A DNA stretch of 64,000 nt from an uncultured Clostridia bacterium (GTDB lineage: Bacteria > Bacillota > Clostridia > Christensenellales > CAG-917): assembly GCA_934277615.1 (NCBI GenBank), contig CAKQUV010000006.1, forward strand, positions 34,501 to 98,500, given 5' to 3'. This document shows, one piece after another, positions 35,072 to 43,916 of the stretch. The position numbers and the translations under genes are program-made. The notes beneath the pieces are model-generated. The model worked only from the letters and a program-made list of their open reading frames with translations, searched no databases and was not told the origin of the DNA. Numbering within the stretch: the stretch's first letter is position 1; each line of letters begins with the position of its first letter.

Positions 35072-36385
35072 TCATTTTGTCGTAAGTTTCAATATATTTT
35101 TCGTATCGTTATCGATTGCGACTTTTTTGGAGATTTCCACGCCGAATATTGCCAAAACCTCGTCGCCGAGCGCAAGCAACGCGAGCGTATCTCTTTTGCG
35201 CAGCGGCACTTTCCTGTCCGTAAGAAAATCGCCGAGGCTTTTCGTTCCGCCGCCGAATTTCTCTATAAAATCGCCCTCTTTTCTATATCTCAACACTGCG
35301 TTTTGCGGCACTTTGTCGCCGTCGATAAACAGCGCGCCTGTGCCCTTTTGCTGCCCGTATTCTTCCCTGTTGGAGCGTTGCGCCGACACGCCAAAATCGT
35401 CGAATTCACGCACTTCAAACACAGTTTGAGATTTTTCGGATAGGCTTTCGTTTTTGGTGAACACAAGCGAATTTCCATCCTTATGCACGCATATTCCGTG
35501 CGTAAGTTCTATCATCTTTCCGTTTTGCGCGTCCGCTAGCGCAAGCACAATCGGAAAATGTCTGCTTTCTATATCTTGCGTAACGCCGAGCTCATTGACC
35601 GCCTTGACGATAAGCCTTTTTGCCACAAATTCGTCTTTAAGGTCGCAAATATTCAACAGCACCTCGCCGCCGACTACCTCTACGTCGGGTATAAAACTGT
35701 TTACAAAGTCCTCTTCCTCCGCTGCGTTTTGCGAAAGTCGAGCAAAGTTCCTGCATACTGACGGGAAGCGTTTTTTGAGCTCTGCAAGTTCGGCACGCAA
35801 ATAATTTCGCGTATAATCCGTGCAAAAATTGGTTTCGTCATCAACGTACTTTATGCCGTTTTGCGCCACGTACTCGTCGATATCTTCCCTCGGACACTCC
35901 AAAAGCGGACGGATATAACTTCCTCTCACCGCTCTCATACCGCAAAGTCCGTTTACGCCCGTACCTCTAATTATGCGCATAAAAATCGTTTCCGCTTGGT
36001 CGTCCCGGTGATGCGCGAGCGCAACGACGTCGCAAACGCCCTCTTGAATTGCGTTTTCGAAAACTTTGTAGCGCAGAATCCTTGCCGCTTGCTCGACTGT
36101 GTAGCCGTTGTCGCTTGCAAATGATAAAGAATCGACGCTCTCTTGATAAAGCGGAATATCGTAAAGGACGCAAAAATCACGCACGAACGCGCTGTCTTTG
36201 AGGCTGTTTTCGCCGCGTATGCCGTGTTCGACGTTGATTGCAATCACGTCGTAGCCGCCCTTTTTCAGCGCATAAGCAAGTGCGACGGAATCTCTCCCGC
36301 CGCTTAAAGCGACACCGATTTTCTTGTCCGAAAAACCGTATTTGTCAAAAAAATTATTCAAATATATTTGAATATCCTTTGCCAT
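35072..36385 (-). CDS. tilS: tRNA(Ile)-lysidine synthase
   Basis: 437 residues from ATG at 36385. Modifies C34 of tRNA-Ile(CAU) to lysidine using lysine and ATP, letting it read AUA. The ATP pyrophosphatase motif SGGRDS is at 28-33, followed by VEHGIRG and the conserved HHRDDQAET segment. The C-terminal half carries the TilS substrate-binding domain with RYRKEGDFIEKFGGG and KVPLRKRDTLALL. No ribosome site precedes the ATG. Instead a TATAAT lies 6 bases upstream, which would start transcription at the ATG itself. Confidence 0.95.
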   Translation of the reverse strand: MAKDIQIYLNNFFDKYGFSDKKIGVALSGGRDSVALAYALKKGGYDVIAINVEHGIRGENSLKDSAFVRDFCVLYDIPLYQESVDSLSFASDNGYTVEQAARILRYKVFENAIQEGVCDVVALAHHRDDQAETIFMRIIRGTGVNGLCGMRAVRGSYIRPLLECPREDIDEYVAQNGIKYVDDETNFCTDYTRNYLRAELAELKKRFPSVCRNFARLSQNAAEEEDFVNSFIPDVEVVGGEVLLNICDLKDEFVAKRLIVKAVNELGVTQDIESRHFPIVLALADAQNGKMIELTHGICVHKDGNSLVFTKNESLSEKSQTVFEVREFDDFGVSAQRSNREEYGQQKGTGALFIDGDKVPQNAVLRYRKEGDFIEKFGGGTKSLGDFLTDRKVPLRKRDTLALLALGDEVLAIFGVEISKKVAIDNDTKNILKLTTK

Positions 36386-36391
36386 ATTTCG

Positions 36392-36397
36392 ATTATA
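36392..36397 (-). promoter_or_regulatory. -10 box 6 bases before tilS (leaderless promoter candidate)
   Basis: Minus strand TATAAT, then 6 bases, then ATG. A weak TTGTGT lies 17 bases further up as a possible -35. Transcription would begin at or next to the A of the start codon. Confidence 0.5.
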
Positions 36398-36422
36398 CAG
36401 CAAAAAACTTCAAAACACAACA

Positions 36423-38714
36423 CTATACCGCAAACAATCGCAAAGCAAGCACCGTGCAATCGTCGTTTGCGCCGTTTTCGAGTGCTTTTTTAAGTATTTC
36501 ATCGGCGAGCGTCTGCGGATTTTGAGTGGAAAGGTTGTCAATCATCTCGGCAATTCCGCTAGATTCCAGCACGTCGAACACACCGTCGCTCATCATAAGC
36601 AGCATATCCCCGTCGTAAAGTTGATACCTCGACGTAATGCTTTCCACATTGTCGAGTATGCCCATGGGCGCGCAGGCGCAAGACAGCATTTCAATGTTTT
36701 CCTTGCGGATGATAAAGCTTGCCGCCGAGCCGAGTTTCACGACGTCAAGACCGCCCGATTGCATATCCACAACCGCAATGTCCAGTGTGGAAAACACGTC
36801 GTCGAAACTTAGTTTTAGCAGTTTGTTGACAAGGCTGAGCGCAATGGAACTTTCTATGCCTGCCCTATAAAAACTCTCGATCATATTCACGGCGTTTCCG
36901 CTTGCCTCGCTTGCCTCTTTGCCGTGCCCCATACCGTCGCAAATCGCAAAAAGTCGGCTGTTGCGAGATGGACAAAGCACGCTTACCGTATCGCCGCACG
37001 CCTCGTCGTCATACCTCTTTTGCGCTATGCCGTACGCCACCTCGAAACAGGGCGCAACCGCAAGATACACCAGCCTCCCGTCGCCTCTTTCAACAACCTT
37101 TTCCACCTCTATGTTGGCATGCAAATTGCGAGATACTATGCGTGGCAAAACAGCCTTTTGCGCGTCGTTTGCACGCACCGTCATCGTAACTTTCATATCG
37201 CTTCCGCTGCCGCTTATAACAACCTCGCTGGCGACGATATTGTGCTTTAACAGGTCGCTTTTGAGCATTTCAACCTCGTCATTTGCAAAATTGATCTGTC
37301 CTGCGCTCTCATTGGCAAGCGAATCCAACACAAGCGAAACGCCTGCAAACTGCTCCGCCATCATACTCTTGCATACGGCAAGATTCTGCGCTTCGCTCAC
37401 ACGCTGTTTGTACGCTTGCGCAGTGCTGTTGATTACCGACGCAAGCGAGTGCATATTGGCGCAACGCCCGGTAACGAAAGGCGGCATGTCGAGTATGGTA
37501 ACCCTGCCGCGATTGAGCGCTGCGTCTGCCATAGGTTGAATTACGCTTGCCGTATCCGAGCCGAGCGCGCCGAAGCAACTTTCTCTGTCTTTGCACTTGC
37601 CGCAAAAATTTCTCGCCACTTCTTTTGCGAGTTTTTCAGGCGAGCAGTCGGACGTTGATTGCGCGATTTTTTCGAGGTTTTTGGACATGTCGTAAAACAC
37701 GTCGCTTGCCGAGGATAGTCTGAAAGCAATCTCCCTGCTGCGCCTGTTTACTACGCCGGCATATGCGTGGCGATTATCGGATGCTGTGCGACTTTTCACC
37801 TTTGCGATTGCGCTCTTTGGGATACACAGACACGCAATTATTCCCACCGCCGCCATAATAAGCGATTGCCACCCTGCGCCCGAATATGCCGAAAGCAGCC
37901 ACCATACGCCCTCGATTGCAATCATCGCAAGAGCGGACGACCACTTTGTGAACGGTGAAAACGCCACGGCGATTGCCGCCGTCGCAACGGCGACTCCCAT
38001 CCATTCCGCGCTTGAAAACTTAATGGTTGCGCCAAGCCCCATAAGCAATCCGAAGAGCAACGTTACGCTTGGCTTAAAGCACGTCGAACATCCCAGAATC
38101 CCAAAAGCAAGCACGGCATGATAAGCGTAAAATCCGTATCCGCCCACGCCGGAAAGAGCATACCCTACGGCGCAAAGCACCACTGACGAGCATATTGTTT
38201 CGTCAATCGTCGACTTGTGAAACGCGCCTCGCACAAACACCGCATATGCGCTTATACCATGGCAAAACGTAAATACGGCGGCGATAATCAAATTTATGCC
38301 GACAAGCAAATAATCCTTTTCAAAAAGACACGAGCAAACCGCATACGGCGCCATGCCGACAAGTGCGACAATAGCGACAGCCCAAAGCGGAACATTCTTC
38401 TTTAGCTTGAAGAAAAGCGCGTACAAGCCGAACAACAACAGTATCGGCGCACACGTGTAAAGCAACATATACCACGACAGCGTAAAAGTGCAGTTTGCAA
38501 TTATAAAACACGGCGCAAGCACAAGCACGTTTTGACGCGCAAACACGAGTCCGCATACAAACGCAAGCGACAGCGCATAGCCGAAATTATCCACCGACGC
38601 AAATAAAAATATCGCAAGCCATTGCGCCGATACTATGATAGCACTTTTGACCGACGGCTTGAAATCGGCAAAGTCAAAACTTCTTTTTCGAGCGTTCAAA
38701 GTCCTTGTTCTCAT
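36423..38714 (-). CDS. spoIIE: Stage II sporulation protein E (PP2C-type phosphatase)
   Basis: 763 residues. The N-terminal 300 residues hold about ten membrane helices, followed by a linker with a Cys-rich FCGKCKDRESCFG, as in SpoIIE. The C-terminal PPM/PP2C domain has the metal-binding Asp of CDGMGHGKEAS (Asp593) and of MMSDGVFD (Asp710), and GANDDCTVLALRL at the end. In Bacillus subtilis SpoIIE dephosphorylates SpoIIAA, activating sigma-F in the forespore. No ribosome site precedes the ATG; a TATAAT lies 6 bases upstream and a Spo0A-box match about 75 bases upstream. tilS follows after 37 bases. Confidence 0.95.
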   Translation of the reverse strand: MRTRTLNARKRSFDFADFKPSVKSAIIVSAQWLAIFLFASVDNFGYALSLAFVCGLVFARQNVLVLAPCFIIANCTFTLSWYMLLYTCAPILLLFGLYALFFKLKKNVPLWAVAIVALVGMAPYAVCSCLFEKDYLLVGINLIIAAVFTFCHGISAYAVFVRGAFHKSTIDETICSSVVLCAVGYALSGVGGYGFYAYHAVLAFGILGCSTCFKPSVTLLFGLLMGLGATIKFSSAEWMGVAVATAAIAVAFSPFTKWSSALAMIAIEGVWWLLSAYSGAGWQSLIMAAVGIIACLCIPKSAIAKVKSRTASDNRHAYAGVVNRRSREIAFRLSSASDVFYDMSKNLEKIAQSTSDCSPEKLAKEVARNFCGKCKDRESCFGALGSDTASVIQPMADAALNRGRVTILDMPPFVTGRCANMHSLASVINSTAQAYKQRVSEAQNLAVCKSMMAEQFAGVSLVLDSLANESAGQINFANDEVEMLKSDLLKHNIVASEVVISGSGSDMKVTMTVRANDAQKAVLPRIVSRNLHANIEVEKVVERGDGRLVYLAVAPCFEVAYGIAQKRYDDEACGDTVSVLCPSRNSRLFAICDGMGHGKEASEASGNAVNMIESFYRAGIESSIALSLVNKLLKLSFDDVFSTLDIAVVDMQSGGLDVVKLGSAASFIIRKENIEMLSCACAPMGILDNVESITSRYQLYDGDMLLMMSDGVFDVLESSGIAEMIDNLSTQNPQTLADEILKKALENGANDDCTVLALRLFAV

Positions 38715-38720
38715 ACCCGA

Positions 38721-38726
38721 ATTATA
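38721..38726 (-). promoter_or_regulatory. -10 box 6 bases before spoIIE (leaderless promoter candidate)
   Basis: Minus strand TATAAT, 6 bases, ATG. No good -35 box at 17 bases, as expected for an activator-dependent promoter such as one driven by Spo0A. Confidence 0.55.
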
Positions 38727-38787
38727 CCTCTTATGCGCCGCAAAAAATTTGCTTTGTCTGCCTCAAAAAGTCAGAAACATGTTTTTA

Positions 38788-38795
38788 TTGTCGAA
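38788..38795. promoter_or_regulatory. Putative Spo0A box
   Basis: TTGTCGAA matches the core of the Spo0A-binding site (TGTCGAA). It lies about 62 bases upstream of the spoIIE -10 box. A weaker half-match (TTTGTCTG) lies at 38753-38760. In Bacillus subtilis spoIIE is directly activated by Spo0A. Confidence 0.5.
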
Positions 38796-38903
38796 TAATG
38801 CCAAAACTATTCTTTGACAAAAAATATGGTTTAACATCGATTTTGATATAATTAAACATCGTTTTTGCGCAGTTTTCAATAAATCTTGCCCTACGAAAAC
38901 AAT

Positions 38904-38932
38904 TTGACAAAACAAACCATAAACGGTATAAT
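38904..38932 (+). promoter_or_regulatory. Consensus promoter of the ECF-type membrane protein
   Basis: TTGACA, 17-base spacer, TATAAT: a perfect sigma-A match. The -10 ends 6 bases before a TTG and 9 bases before the ATG, leaving no room for a ribosome site. Confidence 0.85.
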
Positions 38933-38941
38933 TCTGCATTG

Positions 38942-39721
38942 ATGAGAAAGAATACAAAGTCCTCAAGACTTGAAAAAATCAAGCGCATATGTCTTGTCGC
39001 GCTCATGTTTGCGCTGACGACGATATTCTGTTTCGTGCCGGTACAATTCGGCACGATAACTCTTGCGTTGATGATTTTGCCAACGCTCATAGTCGCTTGT
39101 TGTTGCGACTTCAAAACGTCCGCGATTATGGGGCTTGCGATGGGGCTTATCAACTATATCGCTTGGTTCACGACAAAAGCCGCTTCCCCCGTTGCGCCCG
39201 TTTTTCAAAATCCGCTCGTCTGTATTTTGCCCCGTTTTTTGATTGCGGTTACGACTTACCTCACAAGAATAGGTCTTGAAAAGTCTATATTCAAAACCGC
39301 ATTTGCGCGCAGACATCCGTACGAATATCAAAGGCTTGTCGGCGATGACGAAAAATCCCAAAACAACGACATATCGGACGCGACTATGCAAACGGACGAC
39401 ATTTTGCAATCGGATTTCTCTCGGATTGAACAAACCGCTACCGTTTCAAAATCTCAAAAGAAATACAACGCGACTGACGCCGCCCTTCACCAAATTATAT
39501 ACGCAGTATCGACGGCTGTGGGCGTGATTACCAATACGCTGTTCGTTGCAATTTTCACTCTTATCTTTTTCAACAACACGTCCATTGCGCAAAACACCGT
39601 CGTAACGGTGGATTACGTGCTTGCGTGGTTCGGGCTCAATTTTGCAATCGAAGTGGTCGCGTTTTCGCTTTTGGTGCCGCCTATTGTGCTTGCCTTGCGC
39701 GCTTCCAAACTTGTAAAATAA
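38942..39721 (+). CDS. ECF transporter S-component-like membrane protein
   Basis: 259 residues from ATG at 38942; the in-frame TTG at 38939 is the alternative. The N-terminal half has four or so membrane helices in the pattern of ECF-transporter substrate-binding (S) proteins: LVALMFALTTIFCFVPV, then LALMILPTLIVA, then AIMGLAMGLINYIAW, then PRFLIAVTTYLT. A polar insert of about 70 residues (115-190), likely cytoplasmic, separates these from two C-terminal helices. S components bind a vitamin or metabolite and share an energising module encoded elsewhere; the substrate cannot be told from sequence. There is no ribosome site, and the promoter abuts the start. The family call is moderate. Confidence 0.65.
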   Translation: MRKNTKSSRLEKIKRICLVALMFALTTIFCFVPVQFGTITLALMILPTLIVACCCDFKTSAIMGLAMGLINYIAWFTTKAASPVAPVFQNPLVCILPRFLIAVTTYLTRIGLEKSIFKTAFARRHPYEYQRLVGDDEKSQNNDISDATMQTDDILQSDFSRIEQTATVSKSQKKYNATDAALHQIIYAVSTAVGVITNTLFVAIFTLIFFNNTSIAQNTVVTVDYVLAWFGLNFAIEVVAFSLLVPPIVLALRASKLVK

Positions 39722-39805
39722 TCGAGAAAACAATACAAATTTCGATAGTTGTATAAAAAATACTATTTCTTACCCCCAAAATTATATTGCTTGAAAAATT
39801 GACTA

Positions 39806-39834
39806 TTTACACGTTTTTTTGCATGTGCTATAAT
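39806..39834 (+). promoter_or_regulatory. Promoter of the FGGY kinase gene
   Basis: TTTACA, 17-base spacer, TATAAT, 27 bases before the ATG, with AAGGTGG as ribosome site in between. Confidence 0.75.
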
Positions 39835-39861
39835 ATTTTTATTCCAAAAATAAGGTGGTTT

Positions 39862-41457
39862 ATGGGAAAATTCGTACTTGCCTACGACGTAGGCACAACC
39901 GGTATCAAAACTTGTCTTATCGAAATCGATCAATGCATCAAGATAATCAAAGCGGCTTCGCAGGGCTACAATCTTTACGTGCTTGACAACGGCGGCGCGG
40001 AACAAGATCCGCAAGAATGGTGGGATGCTATGGTGCAAACCACGCGCCGAGTTTTCGAAGGTTGCGACGTTCGCCCAGATCAAGTGGAAGGCATCTCATT
40101 CTGCTCGCAAGCGCAAGGCTTGGTGCTCGTTGACAAGGACGGCGTTCCCGTTCACCGCGCGTTCAGCTATATGGATCAACGCGCAACCAAAGAGATTAAA
40201 GACGGCATCAAATTCGGTTTGCAAATTGAGGGCGCAAACCTCGGACGGTTGCTCAAATCTTTGGCAATCACGGGCGCGGCTCCGCTCAGCGTCAAGGATC
40301 CGCTTTGGAAATACAACTGGCTCAAAAACAACGAACCGGAGAATTTTGCACGCGTATATAAATGGCTCGACGTCAAGGAATATTTGATTGCTCGCATGAC
40401 GGGCGAGTTTGTTATGACGCACGATTCGGCATTTGGCACAATGCTCTATGACCTCAAACACAAATGTTTCAGCAAGGCAATGTGCAAGATGTTTGGCATA
40501 AACATGGCGCATCTCCCCCGCCTTATCGAATCGACTGAGTGCGCAGGCACGCTTACCGAAAATGCAGCGGAAGAGCTTGGCATCGTCAAAGGCATCAAAG
40601 TCTACGGCGGCGGTATGGACGCAAACCTCATCGGCGTAGGCGCGGGCTCAACGGCAGTCGGCGATACGCACATCTACAGCGGCACGTCCGGATGGGTGGG
40701 CACAATCACCGATAAGCCTTGCGTTGACGTTACTGCAATGATTGCGGCAGTCGTTGCGGCTCAACCTCAAAAATACAATTATTTCGCAGAGCTCGAAACG
40801 TCGGGCAAATGCTTTGAGTGGGTAAAAGACCACATCGCTTTGGACGAGTGCGGCATTTACGTGCAAAAGAAACACATCGCAGAGGACTTTGAAAGCAAAT
40901 ACCTCAGCCTCTTCTCTTACATGACGGAAATCGTTGACGATATCCCTGCAGGTTGCGGCGGCGTTATCTTCACTCCGTGGCTGCACGGCAATCGTTGCCC
41001 GTTTGAAGATCCAAACGCAAGAGGCATGTTCTTCAACATCAGTTTGGAAACCGGCAAGACGGAACTTATCCGTGCGGTGCTCGAAGGCATCTGCTATCAT
41101 AAGCGTTGGATGTTAGAAGCCTCCGCAAAGAAAGTCAAACCCTCCGACGTCATAAGATTTGTAGGTGGCGGCGCGCTTTCGGACTTCACTTGTCAAGTGC
41201 TTGCAGATATCACCGGACACGTCATCGAAACAGTTGACAGTCCTCAAAACGTCGGCGCGGTCGGCGCTGCCGCATGCGTAGGCGTGGGAATGGGCATTAT
41301 CCCCTCTTTTGACGAAATCAAGAAGTTTATCCCTGCAAAAAAGACGTTTAACCCCAACTTTGAGCTGAAAGAGAAAGTTTATGACAAAGGCTTCGAGGTG
41401 TTCAAAAACCTTTACAATCAAAACAAACAAAACTTTGCAATGCTCAACAAGCAATAA
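39862..41457 (+). CDS. FGGY-family carbohydrate kinase (xylulokinase-like)
   Basis: 531 residues from ATG at 39862, which has AAGGTGG just upstream; earlier in-frame codons lie inside the promoter. It phosphorylates a sugar or polyol using ATP. The N-terminal actin-like domain shows AYDVGTTGIKTCLIEI (Asp9), then EQDPQEWWDAM, and the catalytic Asp253 in YGGGMDANLIGVG. The C-terminal signature is RFVGGGALSDFTCQVLADITG. The specific sugar is not predictable; xylulokinase and related subfamilies share this layout. It faces the nucleoside-salvage operon tail to tail, but a role there (for example ribulose or deoxyribose phosphorylation) would be speculation. Confidence 0.85.
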   Translation: MGKFVLAYDVGTTGIKTCLIEIDQCIKIIKAASQGYNLYVLDNGGAEQDPQEWWDAMVQTTRRVFEGCDVRPDQVEGISFCSQAQGLVLVDKDGVPVHRAFSYMDQRATKEIKDGIKFGLQIEGANLGRLLKSLAITGAAPLSVKDPLWKYNWLKNNEPENFARVYKWLDVKEYLIARMTGEFVMTHDSAFGTMLYDLKHKCFSKAMCKMFGINMAHLPRLIESTECAGTLTENAAEELGIVKGIKVYGGGMDANLIGVGAGSTAVGDTHIYSGTSGWVGTITDKPCVDVTAMIAAVVAAQPQKYNYFAELETSGKCFEWVKDHIALDECGIYVQKKHIAEDFESKYLSLFSYMTEIVDDIPAGCGGVIFTPWLHGNRCPFEDPNARGMFFNISLETGKTELIRAVLEGICYHKRWMLEASAKKVKPSDVIRFVGGGALSDFTCQVLADITGHVIETVDSPQNVGAVGAAACVGVGMGIIPSFDEIKKFIPAKKTFNPNFELKEKVYDKGFEVFKNLYNQNKQNFAMLNKQ

Positions 41458-41517
41458 TCAAAGCACGCAAAAAGCTCTTGATTTTTGCAAAAAAAAACAA
41501 CCAATAAGGCATACAAA

Positions 41518-41556
41518 AAAGACGATTGCGCAATATGCAATCGTCTTTCATTTTAT
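41518..41556. terminator. Terminator between the FGGY kinase and cdd
   Basis: A 12-bp stem AAAGACGATTGC/GCAATCGTCTTT with a 7-base loop (GCAATAT), A-run on the left and T-rich on the right. It can serve both convergent genes. Confidence 0.8.
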
Positions 41557-41565
41557 GTTGTTATA

Positions 41566-41970
41566 TTACAGCTCTTTGCTCGTGAAAGTCAGGGGCAAAA
41601 TGTCGCTGAATTTATAGACTTTGAAGTTGTCTGGAGTGCCGAGTATCACTTTAAAATCCGCGTCGCAAAACTCTGCCATAACCTGACGGCATACTCCGCA
41701 AGGGGAACAGTCGGGAGATATTTCGCCTTCCCTTCCGCCGACAATCGCTATGCACTCGAACTCTTTTTCGCCCTCGCTGACCGCTTTGGCAAACGCCGTG
41801 CGCTCTGCGCAAATTGACGGCGAATAGGCGGCGTTTTCGAGATTGCAGCCCGTATATTCTTTTCCGCTTTTGCCCACTAGCACTGCGCCCACGCGATAGT
41901 GCGAATAAGGCACGTGCGAGAATGTGCGCATCTCGTTTGCAAGCGTCATAAGTCTTTTATAGTCTGTCAT
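41566..41970 (-). CDS. cdd: Cytidine deaminase
   Basis: 134 residues, the usual size of the homotetrameric form. Deaminates cytidine and deoxycytidine to uridine and deoxyuridine. Zinc site: Cys54-Ala-Glu56 in SICAERTAF and Cys91/Cys94 in SPCGVCRQ; substrate loop FSHVPYSHYRVGA and GCNLENAAYS. AGAGGTG lies 5 bases before the ATG. It is the last gene of the deoD-deoB-cdd group, so its product uridine can be split by the pyrimidine phosphorylase further up the cluster. Confidence 0.96.
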   Translation of the reverse strand: MTDYKRLMTLANEMRTFSHVPYSHYRVGAVLVGKSGKEYTGCNLENAAYSPSICAERTAFAKAVSEGEKEFECIAIVGGREGEISPDCSPCGVCRQVMAEFCDADFKVILGTPDNFKVYKFSDILPLTFTSKEL

Positions 41971-42000
41971 AATTCACCTCTTTTGGCGCAATCTCAAAAA

Positions 42001-43164
42001 TTATTTTGCCACTTTTGAGAGGAAACTCTCGCCTGCGGTGTCTTCTTGCGGAGCGCCCAGATAGTTGAGCACCGTTGCAGAAATATCCGCAAACGTGCTT
42101 CTCGTGCCGAGATCAACTCCCGCTTTGATGCCGTCGCCGTAAACGAGCATGGGCACGTACTCGCGCGAATGGTCTGTGGACGGCGTGGACGGATCGCAAC
42201 CATGGTCCGCAGTGATGATAAGCATATCGTCAGGGCGCATATTCTTCATAAATTCGCCGAGATAGCGGTCAAATTCCGTCATTGCGCTTGCGTAACCCAC
42301 TATATCGTTGCGATGACCGTATTTCATATCGAAATCCACCAAATTCACAAAGCACAAGCCCTCGAAATCGCGTTTTTGAATGTCGAGCGTAACTTCCATG
42401 CCGTTGGCGTTGGAGGTTGTGCGGTTGGATTCGCTCACACTTTTACCTGCGAAAATGTCGTAAATTTTGCCGACCGATATAGTGGCAAGATTGTGCTTTT
42501 TGAGCACGTCAAGCATAGTGGTGTGCGGCGGGATCAAGGAATAATCGTGTCTGTTTGCCGTGCGTGTAAACGGCCACTCGCCCGTGAACGGACGTGCTAT
42601 AACTCTGCCAACGCAATGCTCGCCCTGAAGCATATTCCTTGCTATCTGGCAATAACGGTATAGCTCCGGCACGGGAACGACATCCTCGTGCGCTGCGATT
42701 TGGAAAACGCTGTCCGCAGACGTATAAACGATGAGCGCGCCCGTCTTGATATGCTCTTCGCCGTAATCCTTTATGACTTCGGTGCCCGAATAAGGCTTGT
42801 TGCAAAGCACTTTTCTGCCCGTGCGTTTTTCAAACTCCTCGATAACGTCGTCGGGAAAGCCGTTCGGATAGGTCGGGAGCGGCTTTGGCGAGATGATGCC
42901 TGCGATTTCCCAATGCCCAATGGTGGTATCTTTGCCCATAGACGTTTCTTTCATTCTCGCAAAACTTGCTTTTGGCGCGGATACGCCTCCGCCTACGCCT
43001 TCAATGTTGAAAAGTCCGAGTTTTACAAGGTTGGGGCAATCAAAATGCTCGTCCTTTCTTATAGCGCCGAGAGTGTTGCTTCCCTCATCGTGCCAAAGAT
43101 ACGAGTCGGGCATTTCGCCGCAACCGCAACTATCGAGAACGATAATAAATACTCTTTTGCTCAT
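42001..43164 (-). CDS. deoB: Phosphopentomutase
   Basis: 387 residues from ATG at 43164, preferred over the GTG two codons upstream because AGAGGTG lies 5 bases before it. Converts (deoxy)ribose-1-phosphate to the 5-phosphate. Alkaline-phosphatase superfamily metal and catalytic motifs: VLDSCGCGEMPDS, then SNTLGAI, GKDTTIGHWEIAG, FVNLVDFDMKYGHRND, and TADHGCDPSTPSTDHSREY. It links the nucleoside phosphorylases DeoA and DeoD to the aldolase DeoC. cdd follows 30 bases downstream; deoD ends 44 bases upstream. Confidence 0.97.
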   Translation of the reverse strand: MSKRVFIIVLDSCGCGEMPDSYLWHDEGSNTLGAIRKDEHFDCPNLVKLGLFNIEGVGGGVSAPKASFARMKETSMGKDTTIGHWEIAGIISPKPLPTYPNGFPDDVIEEFEKRTGRKVLCNKPYSGTEVIKDYGEEHIKTGALIVYTSADSVFQIAAHEDVVPVPELYRYCQIARNMLQGEHCVGRVIARPFTGEWPFTRTANRHDYSLIPPHTTMLDVLKKHNLATISVGKIYDIFAGKSVSESNRTTSNANGMEVTLDIQKRDFEGLCFVNLVDFDMKYGHRNDIVGYASAMTEFDRYLGEFMKNMRPDDMLIITADHGCDPSTPSTDHSREYVPMLVYGDGIKAGVDLGTRSTFADISATVLNYLGAPQEDTAGESFLSKVAK

Positions 43165-43208
43165 ATTCACCTCTTATCAACAATAATATGTTGCTTTGCA
43201 TGCTCGAA

Positions 43209-43916
43209 TTATGCAAGTTCGAGCGCAATTTCCATCATTTTGGTGAAAGAATTTTGTCTTTCTTCCGCCGTGGTGTTCTCCTCGGGATAGATGAAACTGT
43301 CCGAAACCGTGCATATGCAGAGCGCTTTTTTGCCTGCGCGCGCAGCGTTGCAGTAAAGTGCGGCGGATTCCATCTCAACTCCGAGAACGCCCATCTTTGC
43401 CCATTGCATGCCGCTGTTCGCGTCGTCGTAGAAAGTGTCCGACGAGAAGATGTTGCCCACCTTGTAGTTTACGCCTGCTTTCTCACAAAGTTCGGCGGCT
43501 CTGCGCACAAGGTCGAAATCGGCAATCGGGCAGAAAGTGCCGGGGAGATTGTACTGCATTGCGTAATTTCCGTTGGTGCAAGCGCCCATTGCGATGATAA
43601 TATCCTTTGCGTGCAAATCCTTGTCGAAAGAACCGCAAGAGCCTATGCGGATAATGTTTTTGACGTCGTAGAAGTTGTACAATTCATACGAATAAATGCC
43701 GATTGCAGGCTGTCCCATACCGGACGCCATAACGGACACTCTCTTGCCCTTATAGTATCCCGTGTAGCCGTTGACGCCTCTTACGTTGTTGACCAAAACG
43801 GCGTTTTCAAGAAAGTTTTCCGCAATAAATTTGGAGCGCAGCGGATCGCCCGGCATAAGAAAGGTATCTGCAAAATCACCGAGTTTTGCCGTAATGTGTG
43901 GGGTTGGAACTGACAT
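43209..43916 (-). CDS. deoD: Purine nucleoside phosphorylase, DeoD (hexameric) type
   Basis: 235 residues from ATG at 43916, with GGAGG 7 bases upstream. Splits purine (deoxy)nucleosides with phosphate to base and (deoxy)ribose-1-phosphate. Motifs: FLMPGDPLRSKFIA, then GYKG-like TGYYKGKRVSVMASGMGQP, then IRIGSCGSF and VLGVEMESAALY, ending with the catalytic SDSF of CTVSDSFIYPEE. The usual GMGMPS reads GMGQPA here, a mild variation. It is upstream of deoB in the same unit; the 155-base gap to deoC contains a small hairpin (AAGACTT...AAGTCTT) and may hold a promoter. Confidence 0.95.
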   Translation of the reverse strand: MSVPTPHITAKLGDFADTFLMPGDPLRSKFIAENFLENAVLVNNVRGVNGYTGYYKGKRVSVMASGMGQPAIGIYSYELYNFYDVKNIIRIGSCGSFDKDLHAKDIIIAMGACTNGNYAMQYNLPGTFCPIADFDLVRRAAELCEKAGVNYKVGNIFSSDTFYDDANSGMQWAKMGVLGVEMESAALYCNAARAGKKALCICTVSDSFIYPEENTTAEERQNSFTKMMEIALELA

